5,690 nt of DNA from an uncultured Synergistia bacterium (GCA_937888925.1 CALARM010001173.1:1-5690), one strand, 5' to 3'; shown: positions 1-5,690, counted from the stretch's first letter. Notes: generated by a model from the sequence alone, not told the origin. Translations and numbers: made by a program.

Positions 1-609
1 CACCGCTTCTTTACCGGCATTTGAAATACTTCCTCTGAAGAAATTGGTCTGAATGGTAAAAAAGTCAAGTTTTCCGAGACCTTCGATTATTTTCTCAAAG
101 GTTATGCCTTCAGCAGGTTTATTCACGAGTTCAATCATATCAAGGGAACCTCCGTCAAGCTTCATTACCTTTCTGTCCAGTTTTTTAATGCCTTTTAAAG
201 AATGAGGAACATTGAGAGCAGTTGAATTGGAAAGTATACAGGTTTTCGCTTCCGGGAAATATTTATTCCTGAGTCCTGTCACAAGGTCGATTATATTATC
301 GAAATCGGGATGGAGACTGCCTTCCCCGTTGCCGGAAAAGGTTATATAATTTAAATTTTTATTATTTGCCTTCAATTCTTTTAATCTTTCTTCGAGAAAT
401 TTTTCAACAGTCTGAATATCAGGCAGAAGATTGACATATTTATCTATATTATCTGTTAAAATTTCGGTCCATCCGCAGTGGCAGTAAACACAGTTAAAGG
501 GACAGATTTTGATATGTGACGGCATAAGGTTAATTCCCAGAGATTGGCCCAGTCTTCTTGAGGAAACAGGGCCGTAAACAAGATCTTTTCTTTTTTCTGT
601 TTCTTTCAT
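1..609 (-). CDS. Radical SAM protein, COG0731 / TYW1-like Fe-S oxidoreductase (3' end beyond window)
   Basis: Translating from the ATG at 609 gives 203 open codons to the left edge, so the C-terminus is missing. The N-terminus carries the family opening YGPVSSRRLG (residues 12-21), followed by the radical SAM cluster motif CPFNCVYC with Cys36, Cys40 and Cys43 (C-x3-C-x2-C spacing). Further family landmarks are FSGNGEGSLHPDF (91-103, the GGE-type SAM-binding strand), LSNST (126-130), KLDGG (150-154) and TIQTNFFRG (185-193). Members bind a 4Fe-4S cluster and cleave S-adenosylmethionine to a radical; COG0731 is related to the wyosine-tRNA enzyme TYW1, but the substrate of most bacterial members is unknown and none is claimed here. 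It is the last gene of the leftward block, 100 nt after the ferredoxin-domain ORF. The best Shine-Dalgarno (GGAG at 631-634) lies an unusually long 21 nt from the ATG. A CTG at 618-616 would be better spaced, and an in-frame TGA directly upstream excludes anything longer. Confidence 0.9.
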   Translation of the reverse strand, partial: MKETEKRKDLVYGPVSSRRLGQSLGINLMPSHIKICPFNCVYCHCGWTEILTDNIDKYVNLLPDIQTVEKFLEERLKELKANNKNLNYITFSGNGEGSLHPDFDNIIDLVTGLRNKYFPEAKTCILSNSTALNVPHSLKGIKKLDRKVMKLDGGSLDMIELVNKPAEGITFEKIIEGLGKLDFFTIQTNFFRGSISNAGKEAV

Positions 610-709
610 AAATTTCAGTCAGTGAAAATACTCCTTTCATTCATAATTACGCACGAAATACGTCAGCTTTGTTTAAATTTTCTATATCTTCTACATTTAA
701 ACCGGTTGT

Positions 710-988
710 CTATAATTCTTTAAAAGTATCAAATAAAGAAACTGTTTCTTTCATTTTTACTATAACATCAACTTCAAAGGGACACCTTTCCATACACTGT
801 CCGCATTCCATGCAGGCAGACGGTTTTACGGTAAGGGATTCATAAGTATTTTTAAGTTCTTCCGTCATTCTGGCAGAGGCGCTGTCGAGGAGAGTAATCA
901 CCATGGCGATATTAATATTTACGGGACAGGGCTGACAGTGATTGCAGTAGCAGCATACACCTTTAAAAGATTCCTTCAATTCCGACAT
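710..988 (-). CDS. Two-[4Fe-4S] C-terminal domain of an aldo/keto reductase, truncated remnant
   Basis: This 92-residue ORF has two cysteine motifs. The first is C12-x2-C15-x2-C18-x2-C21-P (CYCNHCQPCP) and the second is C59-x2-C62-x2-C65-x3-C69-P (CMECGQCMERCP), enough to ligate two 4Fe-4S clusters. From memory, this arrangement, with the NINIAMV stretch after the first motif and an ESLTVKPSACMECG-like lead into the second, is typical of the C-terminus of iron-sulfur aldo/keto reductases; no TIM-barrel domain precedes it. Family-like sequence (KDYTAV) continues in the same frame upstream of the ATG until a TAG at 1024-1022. The ATG is therefore probably not the ancestral start, and the ORF is better read as the 3' end of a broken gene. 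It overlaps the end of the HNH/ATPase gene by 26 nt in another frame. AGGAAGGA lies about 12 nt before the ATG, so it could still be translated, perhaps by coupling. Alternative: a genuine small ferredoxin-like protein. The domain call is firm; function as a stand-alone protein is doubtful. Confidence 0.72.
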   Translation of the reverse strand: MSELKESFKGVCCYCNHCQPCPVNINIAMVITLLDSASARMTEELKNTYESLTVKPSACMECGQCMERCPFEVDVIVKMKETVSLFDTFKEL

Positions 989-1991
989 AACTGCAGTATA
1001 ATCCTTCCTGATAGGAAAAGGCTATCTTTGCTTTTGTATTTGCAATCCATTGAAGTATTAACCGTGAATCAGTCGGCATATCAAATCTCAGTGTGGAACT
1101 CAGTGGATGTTCATTAATTTCTTTAATGGATTCTATCTTTTCTGAAGTGATGGTACGGTAGCCGGAATATCCTGCGAAAAGAAAATCCGGCGGTTCTTTA
1201 TTAATATCTGTCTTAGATGTGTAAATATACCAGTATTTGTGAATTTCAGAAACTGTAAGTTTATTATATACCAGTGCTTTATCACTCTGTTTTAAAATTA
1301 CTTCATAAGGTGTTTTATCTTTCTTATTTGATTTCTCGTAATTAATAGCTATAGAGCTGTTTTCGCTTCTGAATCGCTTGATTATAGAGGAATAATCTAT
1401 AGGTCCAGCCAGGGCATAAAGGATTGTGCTTTTCCCTGTGCCGTTAATTCCTGTAAGGATATGTATATCGGCCAGGTCTTCCCTGAGTTTCCGGCCGAAT
1501 TCAATTACAAGATGGTCAAATACTCCTATATCTTTCAATTCCAATTTTGAGATGTGCATAAAATCAGGCTTAAAAAATATATCCGTATTTTTGCCGATTG
1601 AAGTCTTGTTTTTAAAAGTATAATTCTTTAGCCATAAATGATCTTTAGGTTCATCTGCTGCGGGATTAATAACAGGCTCTTTAAGAGTATCACGGTCTCC
1701 TTTTCTCCCATTACATCTTTTACATGAAGGTAGAAGGTTATCCCAGACAACTACTTCATCTTTATAAATACTCTTCGGATGAAAATGTTCAACTTCAAGG
1801 TATTTAGACTCCTCATCTATTTTACATTCACAGTAGCAGCATTTATTATGGCTCATTTCAAGCAGTGCTTTTTTTATATAATCCTTATTCCATACCGTTT
1901 TATTACTGTCACTCTTAAATTCTTCCGTTAATTCCTTTACTGTTTCTGGAGTCAGCCTGTCAGGTGCCGGAGGTCTGATAAGTTTAATCAT
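963..1991 (-). CDS. HNH endonuclease (PtuB-like) fused to a C-terminally truncated AAA/ABC-type ATPase
   Basis: The protein has 342 residues in two parts. Residues 1-~130 form a Cys4-zinc HNH nuclease domain: C51-x2-C54 (CCYC), then EVEHFHPKS (66-74) with the presumed catalytic His69, then WDNLLPSCKRCNGRKGD (83-99) with Asn85, C90-x2-C93 and Asn94. Residues ~145-330 look like the start of a separate SMC/ABC-like ATPase, beginning MHISKLELKDIG and carrying Walker A GINGTGKS (181-188). They continue through FAGYSGYRT (272-280) and LILQWIANTKAK (311-322). No ABC signature, Walker B or H-loop follows, and the last ~12 residues lie where the DNA is already aldo/keto-reductase-like in another frame. 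The start is supported by TTAGGAG (2001-2007, 9 nt before the ATG). It overlaps the upstream ATPase stop by 8 nt, so translation is probably coupled. HNH next to a PtuA-type ATPase is the composition of Septu, where PtuB cuts DNA. I infer a PtuB-like nuclease; the ATPase half probably cannot hydrolyse ATP alone. Confidence 0.8.
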   Translation of the reverse strand: MIKLIRPPAPDRLTPETVKELTEEFKSDSNKTVWNKDYIKKALLEMSHNKCCYCECKIDEESKYLEVEHFHPKSIYKDEVVVWDNLLPSCKRCNGRKGDRDTLKEPVINPAADEPKDHLWLKNYTFKNKTSIGKNTDIFFKPDFMHISKLELKDIGVFDHLVIEFGRKLREDLADIHILTGINGTGKSTILYALAGPIDYSSIIKRFRSENSSIAINYEKSNKKDKTPYEVILKQSDKALVYNKLTVSEIHKYWYIYTSKTDINKEPPDFLFAGYSGYRTITSEKIESIKEINEHPLSSTLRFDMPTDSRLILQWIANTKAKIAFSYQEGLYCSYVGIEGIF

Positions 1992-3177
1992 TTATAACCA
2001 CTCCTAAACCTGCAAGCTGAATTTCCATAAGTCTTATTATTTCATTTCGGGGATGTAATATCTTTTTCAGTTCTTTATAAGCCTCAGTTGCTCCTTTTAC
2101 ATCTTCATTATCCATATATGTATCAAAACATTGCAGTTTTTCATAATATTCCTGAGATTTCGTATCTTTAAGACCTGCTACTTCTGTAAGTATTTCTTCA
2201 AGAGTCCATCCTTTATAACCAACGGAATTATAAGATAAATTCTTCTGTCTGATCATTTTATCTTCAGGCGATATTTCAAGTGCAATAATTTCATCCGGTT
2301 CTGCGACCTGTATAATATGAGGGCTGTGAGTGGTTGTAAAAACCTGTGCAGAAGGAACTATTTTCTTTAATCCTTTATAAATAGCCGTCTGGAATTCAGG
2401 ATGGAGATGTAAATCCAGTTCATCTATGATTATTATGCCGTCGAAATCTGTTACGTTGATTCTAGGATTTTTAAATCTGAATTCAATTTCCGTGATTATT
2501 CCGAGAAGGACGGAAAGAGCTGATTTGTAGCCGGAAGATAGATATTCATAGTATATTATGCCAGTAGGAGTTTTAACGAGTATATCATTTGTAGGTATGA
2601 CTGAATGAAATGTTATATCAGGATCCAGAATAGAGAAAATACTTTTTGCAAGGTCAAAATTATTTCGCTGATCTAATGTAAGGACATTTTCATGAGCAGA
2701 CCAGAGATAACGATTAATAAACCAGGTTTTTAAATTATTAGAATCTATTCCCAGCAGAGCTAATGATGAGTTATTTTCTTTCTTTCTGAGGGGATCGCTT
2801 TCTATACCTTTTACCATTCTGTATTCTATATCTCTACGGGATTTGAATACTATTATTTCTTCTGCAGTGAAATAATAGTCAAGTTGTAGAGGATGACTGC
2901 TCACATAAGGTTCAAATACAGTTATATGAAATACTCGTTCTGATATATGTCCCATATCATTCATAACATCCAGAATCCATTTTCCTCTTTCACAGTCGGC
3001 ATTCTTTTTTAAAATCGGTGTCGGTTGAGTTATAAACGAGTGGGCAATACACTCCAGTATGGTAGTTTTCCCTATACCATTCGTACCGCAGATAATATTG
3101 AAATGGTCGTTAAAATTAAGTTTTAAATTCTTTATAGGGCCGATGCCTTCTATCAATATACCTTTTACTGTTGACAT
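1984..3177 (-). CDS. AAA/ABC-type ATPase, PtuA-like (Septu-type defence ATPase)
   Basis: A complete 397-residue SMC/ABC-like P-loop ATPase of the AAA_15/AAA_21 type. Motifs in order: an N-terminal strand pair (KGILIEGIGPIKNLKLNF, 5-22), Walker A GTNGIGKT (31-38), a middle helical insertion (~95-205), the ABC signature-like YLSSGYKSAL (212-221), Walker B GIIIIDELDLHLHP (247-260, Asp252 and catalytic Glu253), and the H-loop TTTHSPHII (281-289, His284). A C-terminal tail (about 305-397) includes GWTLEEILTEVAGLKD and a helical YKELKKILHP stretch; from memory this tail is common in ATPases paired with HNH nucleases. Such ATPases dimerise around ATP, and in Septu PtuA regulates the PtuB nuclease during phage infection. 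GGAG (3187-3190) sits 9 nt before the ATG. The HNH gene starts inside its last codons, so the two form one operon. No retron reverse transcriptase is visible. Alternative: another OLD- or RloC-like defence ATPase. The ATPase call is secure; the Septu assignment is inferred from motifs and gene pairing. Confidence 0.85.
   Translation of the reverse strand: MSTVKGILIEGIGPIKNLKLNFNDHFNIICGTNGIGKTTILECIAHSFITQPTPILKKNADCERGKWILDVMNDMGHISERVFHITVFEPYVSSHPLQLDYYFTAEEIIVFKSRRDIEYRMVKGIESDPLRKKENNSSLALLGIDSNNLKTWFINRYLWSAHENVLTLDQRNNFDLAKSIFSILDPDITFHSVIPTNDILVKTPTGIIYYEYLSSGYKSALSVLLGIITEIEFRFKNPRINVTDFDGIIIIDELDLHLHPEFQTAIYKGLKKIVPSAQVFTTTHSPHIIQVAEPDEIIALEISPEDKMIRQKNLSYNSVGYKGWTLEEILTEVAGLKDTKSQEYYEKLQCFDTYMDNEDVKGATEAYKELKKILHPRNEIIRLMEIQLAGLGVVIND
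2001..2007 (-). promoter_or_regulatory. Ribosome binding site of the HNH/ATPase gene inside the upstream ORF
   Basis: TTAGGAG on the minus strand lies within the last codons of the upstream ATPase gene, 9 nt before the ATG at 1991. Together with the 8-nt overlap (ATGATTAA) it fixes the start and indicates coupled translation. Confidence 0.75.
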
Positions 3178-3186
3178 AAGTTTTTA

Positions 3187-3192
3187 CTCCTA
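3187..3192 (-). promoter_or_regulatory. Ribosome binding site of the PtuA-like ATPase gene
   Basis: On the minus strand TAGGAG lies 9 nt before the ATG at 3177. It supports that start and shows the gene has its own translation signal at the head of the operon. Confidence 0.75.
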
Positions 3193-3222
3193 CTTTGTTA
3201 GCCATATATTTCAATCATTAAT

Positions 3223-3237
3223 AAATAACCGTTATTT
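3223..3237. promoter_or_regulatory. 15-bp palindrome upstream of the Septu-like operon, candidate operator
   Basis: AAATAACCGTTATTT is a perfect 7-bp inverted repeat around one central base, about 45 nt upstream of the ATPase start codon. The size and place fit a dimeric repressor site over or near a promoter. In AT-rich DNA such repeats also arise by chance, and no regulator gene is in the window. Confidence 0.35.
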
Positions 3238-3253
3238 CTATATTTATTGGTAG

Positions 3254-3291
3254 TCTCTCTTTTAGTATTCCATCTAAACTTTACAGAGAGA
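3254..3291. repeat. Nested inverted repeat / possible stem-loop
   Basis: TCTCTCT (3254-3260) pairs with AGAGAGA (3285-3291). Directly inside, TTTAG (3261-3265) pairs with CTAAA (3274-3278) around an 8-nt loop, with a 6-nt one-sided bulge (3279-3284). This gives up to 12 base pairs. It is not followed by a T-run on either strand, so it does not look like a rho-independent terminator. It could be a leader structure of the leftward transcript or a protein site. Confidence 0.35.
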
Positions 3292-3455
3292 GCATATATA
3301 TAAACCGAATCGTAACATACATATGATGGTAATGTTGTAGCAATAGTTTTCTTCCCGGTCTTACTAATGCCAGATTATTTACTTATTAAACACCATATAT
3401 AAAAAAATAATAATAAAATATTCAAATTTAACATGATTTTATCATAATCGTGAAT

Positions 3456-3461
3456 TATAAT
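3456..3461 (+). promoter_or_regulatory. TATAAT box, candidate -10 for the rightward genes
   Basis: A perfect TATAAT hexamer lies 85 nt before the ATG of the pRiA4b-like gene. The -35 position at a 17-nt spacer reads ATGATT, a poor match, and TTAACA (3428-3433) is too far away at 22 nt. The -10 is plausible but unproven in such AT-rich DNA. Confidence 0.35.
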
Positions 3462-3533
3462 AAAGGTTAACAAAAGTAATTTTAAGTAAGTAACGTAATC
3501 GGTAAAATCATAATCTCAAAATTAATGAACCCC

Positions 3534-3540
3534 GGGAGGA
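3534..3540 (+). promoter_or_regulatory. Strong ribosome binding site of the pRiA4b-like gene
   Basis: GGGAGGA before the ATG at 3547 is the best Shine-Dalgarno in the window. It decides this start over an out-of-frame ATG at 3525. Confidence 0.8.
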
Positions 3541-3546
3541 AACACA

Positions 3547-4149
3547 ATGAAAATGAAGTTCAAGAACATATATCAATTCAAAATCACACTCAAAGGCATC
3601 AAACCGCCAATCTGGAGGAGAATACAGGTTCCCGAAACTTATACATTCTGGGACATCCACGTAGCAATTCAGGATTCAATGGGATGGTCAGATTATCATC
3701 TTCATCAATTCGAAATTTTAGACCCTTCTAAAGGGAAAAAAGTCTTAATAGGCATCCCAGATGAGGAATTCAACTGCTTCACGAAAACCCTCCCGGACTG
3801 GAAGCAGAAAATCTCCCGTTATTTCTCCGTGGAAAACTCCAAAGCAAATTACGAGTATGATTTCGGAGACGGCTGGGAACACATTGTAAAACTGGAGAAA
3901 ATTCTTCCAAAGGATGAAACGATTTCCTATCCGGTATGTATCGCAGGAAAAAGAAAATGTCCTCCTGAAGACTGCGGAAGCACGCCCGGCTATGAAAACA
4001 TCCTCAGACTGATGAACAATCCTGAAGATGAAGAATATGAAAGCATGATAGAATGGCTCGGAGGAAGATTTGATCCCGAAGATTTTAATTTTAAAGACGT
4101 AATCTTCGATGATCCTGATGAAAGATTAAAAATGGCTATGGAAGATTAA
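3547..4149 (+). CDS. Plasmid pRiA4b ORF-3-like protein (PF07929 family)
   Basis: A complete 200-residue protein with all landmarks of the pRiA4b ORF-3 family: PPIWRRIQVPETYTFWDIH (20-38), AIQDSMGWSDYHLHQFEI (40-57), YEYDFGDGWEHIVKLEKI (102-119), YPVCIAGKRKCPPEDCGS (128-145) followed by GYEN, and FDPEDFNF (175-182). The length is normal for the family, and no signal peptide or membrane segment is visible, so it should be cytoplasmic. The molecular function is not known. The family name, and the related label 'IS1096 passenger TnpR', come from mobile-DNA contexts, and no transposase or inverted repeats are visible here. The start is secure: a strong GGGAGGA (3534-3540) lies 7 nt before the ATG when measured from GGAGG. 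An AT-rich leader with a TATAAT box lies upstream. The TPR gene starts 58 nt after its stop, suggesting one transcript. It is divergent from the Septu-like operon and may simply be accessory cargo. Confidence 0.93.
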   Translation: MKMKFKNIYQFKITLKGIKPPIWRRIQVPETYTFWDIHVAIQDSMGWSDYHLHQFEILDPSKGKKVLIGIPDEEFNCFTKTLPDWKQKISRYFSVENSKANYEYDFGDGWEHIVKLEKILPKDETISYPVCIAGKRKCPPEDCGSTPGYENILRLMNNPEDEEYESMIEWLGGRFDPEDFNFKDVIFDDPDERLKMAMED

Positions 4150-4151
4150 AT

Positions 4152-4211
4152 ATGAAAAGTAAACATTTTTCCGGCATTCTATCAATTCTTTTAACAGGTG
4201 ATTTAATTTGA
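4152..4211 (+). CDS. Possible 19-residue ORF, translationally coupled to the TPR gene
   Basis: Two bases after the stop of the pRiA4b-like gene, an ATG opens a 19-codon frame encoding MKSKHFSGILSILLTGDLI and ending in a TGA at 4209-4211. A weak ribosome site, GGAAG (4140-4144), lies 7 nt upstream. Its stop overlaps the proposed TTG start of the next gene as TTGA, a classic coupling arrangement. The peptide is short, with a basic start and a hydrophobic middle. It resembles no family I know and may be chance; a role as a leader that delivers ribosomes to the weak TTG start is a guess. Confidence 0.25.
   Translation: MKSKHFSGILSILLTGDLI
4196..4201 (+). promoter_or_regulatory. Ribosome binding site supporting a TTG start
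   Basis: AGGTGA lies 6 nt before the TTG at 4208. No in-frame ATG occurs upstream or in the signal-sequence segment. The first downstream in-frame ATG lies near residue 69 and would remove the signal sequence, so TTG is the most sensible start. Confidence 0.65.
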
Positions 4212-5690
4212 TAAAAAGAATAACCTTAATAGTAATCATTATATCTGTTTTTCTCACCTTCTGTACCTCAGGTAAGGATAAAAATGACTTGCTCTTATGT
4301 CTTCTGAATGAAAAGGAAAGGCGGACGGAATTAATCGAGAAAAATAAAGATTTAATAACGAGAAGCCTTGCGGAAGAATTCCTGAAACATTCCTTTTATC
4401 ACCCCAATATGGCTTATTCTGACCTGACCTTCAGTGAAGCCCAAAAGAGATACGAACTGGCCGTGAAGATGGCAGAAATCCTTGATGATAATGAACTTAA
4501 AGGCATAATAATGCTTTACAGAGGGACTGCAATAATAGATAATCCGAAGAGTGCCGGACCTTATTATGAGAAAGCACTTGATTATTTTAAAAAAGCCAGT
4601 TCCGCTGCAGGCGAGGCATGGGCTTATGAAGTTTACAAATATAAAATTCCTTCTACTCCTTCTGAGAGAAAGAACATATGCAATAATCTGGAAAAAGCTC
4701 TCAAAATCTATCATCAACTGGGGTTAAAAAAGGAAGAAGCCTGTTGCCTTAAAGAACTGACATGCCTGTATTTTCAGCTGGGAGAAAAAGAAAAAGGTCT
4801 CCTGTATAAAAACAATATGGTGAAAATATATGGTGAGATCTACGGGAAAAGCCATAGTAAATACGAAGAATACAGACTTCATGAATATAGCAGGTACGGA
4901 TTATCCAATAACTATGAAGAAGGACTTCTTTATAAGGAAAAGGAACTGAAAATAATATCCGAATTTACAGAGGAAGATGTGAAACAATTCAACGATGAGC
5001 TGGAAAGTCCTTCATGGCCGAAAGTAACATACGGCAGGAAGGATAAAAATATATTGCTGGCCTCTGCCTGTGAAAATCTGGCACTTTATAACGAAAACTG
5101 GAGAAAATACGAAGAGGCTATTATTAACTATAAAAAATCTCTGGATATACTCGACAGTGCAATGAAAAACAGTGATTCTGAAACAGGAATTCATTATATG
5201 TATATGACCGAGAAAATTATAATTGACGGAAGACTTGCCGGCATATATGTAATTATCGGCAAAAAGGAAGAGGCTCTCAAATATTATGAAGATTCTATTA
5301 ACCTTACCGGGAAAGCAGGTGGGCCGAAAGAACTGTTATCGGACTACATACAGACGGGAGACATTCTGCTTCTTGCCGGTATGACTGAAGAAGCCACAGA
5401 AAAATATACCGGCGGTTTTAATATACTGGAGAAAATGGATAGTACCCCTGACTGGTACAATACAAAAAAAGCCCAGCTTTTATACAGACTGGCTCTGTGT
5501 TATTTTCAGAAAAAAGACTATGAAAAAGCTGAGAATTATCTTAAAGAATCAATAAAGACAGAAGCTGAGACAGATAAACCCTGGTATGATCCTATGTACA
5601 AACTTATGTCCGAGGTTTATCTTGCCGGCGGTAAACCGCAGACGGCCTTAACATACAAAATAACTAATCCCGCTTCCAACGATAAAGTCT
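4208..5690 (+). CDS. Exported, probably lipid-anchored TPR-repeat protein (3' end beyond window)
   Basis: The frame is open for 494 codons from the TTG at 4208 to the right edge, where the gene is cut. The TTG start is chosen because AGGTGA (4196-4201) lies 6 nt before it and because it yields a signal sequence: Lys3-Arg4, a hydrophobic stretch 5-18 and Cys19 in FLTFCTSG. This looks like a lipoprotein signal, but Phe at -1 is atypical for the lipobox, so it could instead be an ordinary signal peptide or anchor. The rest is helical with tetratricopeptide-like units near residues 102-131, 178-209, 289-320 (NLALYNENWRKYEEAIINY), 340-371 (LAGIYVIIGKKEEALKYYED), 379-410 and 422-453 (YRLALCYFQKKDYEKAENYL, the most canonical). 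TPRs are protein-binding scaffolds; no catalytic domain is visible and the partner is unknown. It should act in the cell envelope. Gap and overlap suggest co-transcription with the pRiA4b-like gene, though no functional link is evident. Confidence 0.8.
   Translation, partial: MIKRITLIVIIISVFLTFCTSGKDKNDLLLCLLNEKERRTELIEKNKDLITRSLAEEFLKHSFYHPNMAYSDLTFSEAQKRYELAVKMAEILDDNELKGIIMLYRGTAIIDNPKSAGPYYEKALDYFKKASSAAGEAWAYEVYKYKIPSTPSERKNICNNLEKALKIYHQLGLKKEEACCLKELTCLYFQLGEKEKGLLYKNNMVKIYGEIYGKSHSKYEEYRLHEYSRYGLSNNYEEGLLYKEKELKIISEFTEEDVKQFNDELESPSWPKVTYGRKDKNILLASACENLALYNENWRKYEEAIINYKKSLDILDSAMKNSDSETGIHYMYMTEKIIIDGRLAGIYVIIGKKEEALKYYEDSINLTGKAGGPKELLSDYIQTGDILLLAGMTEEATEKYTGGFNILEKMDSTPDWYNTKKAQLLYRLALCYFQKKDYEKAENYLKESIKTEAETDKPWYDPMYKLMSEVYLAGGKPQTALTYKITNPASNDKV

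Larger units (their letters stand above)
3178..3546. other. Divergent AT-rich intergenic region
   Basis: These 369 nt separate the leftward Septu-like operon from the rightward pRiA4b-like/TPR genes and should hold both promoters. I found no convincing gene on either strand: the open stretches are short and lack ribosome sites. Base composition is markedly more AT-rich than the flanking genes, especially 3385-3530. Structures present are the 15-bp palindrome, the nested hairpin and the TATAAT box listed separately. There is also a small inverted repeat ATGAT-ttt-ATCAT (3433-3445). No remnant of the missing aldo/keto reductase barrel is recognisable. Confidence 0.7.

Noticed and set aside
963..1024. 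Programmed frameshift joining the ATPase to the ferredoxin domain
   Set aside because: The frames differ by +1 and no slippery run or structure is evident in the overlap; gene truncation explains the arrangement more simply.
1426..1623. 65-codon open frame on the plus strand
   Set aside because: It is antisense to the Walker A region of the HNH/ATPase gene, lacks a ribosome site and its translation resembles no family.
3059..3253. 64-codon open frame on the plus strand
   Set aside because: It is antisense to the N-terminus and Walker A of the PtuA-like gene, and its tail runs into the intergenic region; no ribosome site or family resemblance.
3441..3515. Direct repeat ATCATAATC (3441-3449 and 3507-3515)
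   Set aside because: Only 9 nt long, in very AT-rich DNA, and without a third copy; likely chance.
3178..3546. Retron or CRISPR-like non-coding RNA beside the Septu-like genes
   Set aside because: No reverse transcriptase, no repeat array and no msr/msd-like structure; only two short inverted repeats are present.
3525..3731. 68-codon plus-strand frame starting just upstream of the pRiA4b-like gene
   Set aside because: It lies in a different frame across a gene whose family motifs are all in the 3547 frame; the strong ribosome site fits 3547.
3547..4149. Reading the pRiA4b/IS1096-passenger name as proof of an insertion sequence
   Set aside because: No transposase, terminal inverted repeats or target duplication is visible around the gene.
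4352..4717. 121-codon minus-strand frame
   Set aside because: It is antisense to the TPR gene, whose plus frame shows continuous repeat motifs; the antisense product is an unstructured hydrophobic mix.
5012..5194. 60-codon minus-strand frame
   Set aside because: Shadow of the TPR gene; no ribosome site or recognisable domain.

Overview
The window is AT-rich, densely coded bacterial DNA. An enzyme of the anaerobic type (radical SAM), a two-cluster ferredoxin-type domain of the kind found at the end of some aldo/keto reductases, and a large TPR protein with a lipoprotein-like signal together suggest an anaerobic bacterium. Nothing here fixes the phylum. All start sites have readable Shine-Dalgarno sequences, and one gene probably starts at TTG.

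Left half, all on the minus strand and read from high to low coordinates. An ABC/AAA-type ATPase resembling PtuA (1984-3177) overlaps by 8 nt the start of a gene (963-1991). That gene encodes an HNH nuclease domain followed in frame by the first part of a second P-loop ATPase. The ATPase + HNH pair is the gene content of the anti-phage system Septu (ptuA/ptuB). The second gene looks damaged: its ATPase part stops soon after Walker A, with no signature motif and no Walker B. Its 3' end runs directly into the iron-sulfur C-terminus of an aldo/keto reductase (710-988) whose catalytic barrel is absent from the window. Last on this strand is a radical SAM protein of the COG0731/TYW1-like group, cut by the left window edge.

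Middle (3178-3546): a 369-nt, very AT-rich, non-coding divergent region. It holds a 15-bp palindrome and a nested hairpin on the side of the ATPase gene, and a TATAAT box on the side of the rightward genes.

Right half, plus strand: a complete pRiA4b ORF-3-like protein (3547-4149), a possible 19-codon ORF, and a large exported TPR protein (4208 to the right edge) that probably starts at TTG. They lie close together and are probably co-transcribed.

The main point of interest is the leftward block, a Septu-like module whose second component is a mosaic: HNH domain, then the N-terminal part of an ATPase, then a junction into an unrelated metabolic gene remnant. Whether this is a decayed system, a working short variant or an assembly artefact cannot be settled from this sequence alone.
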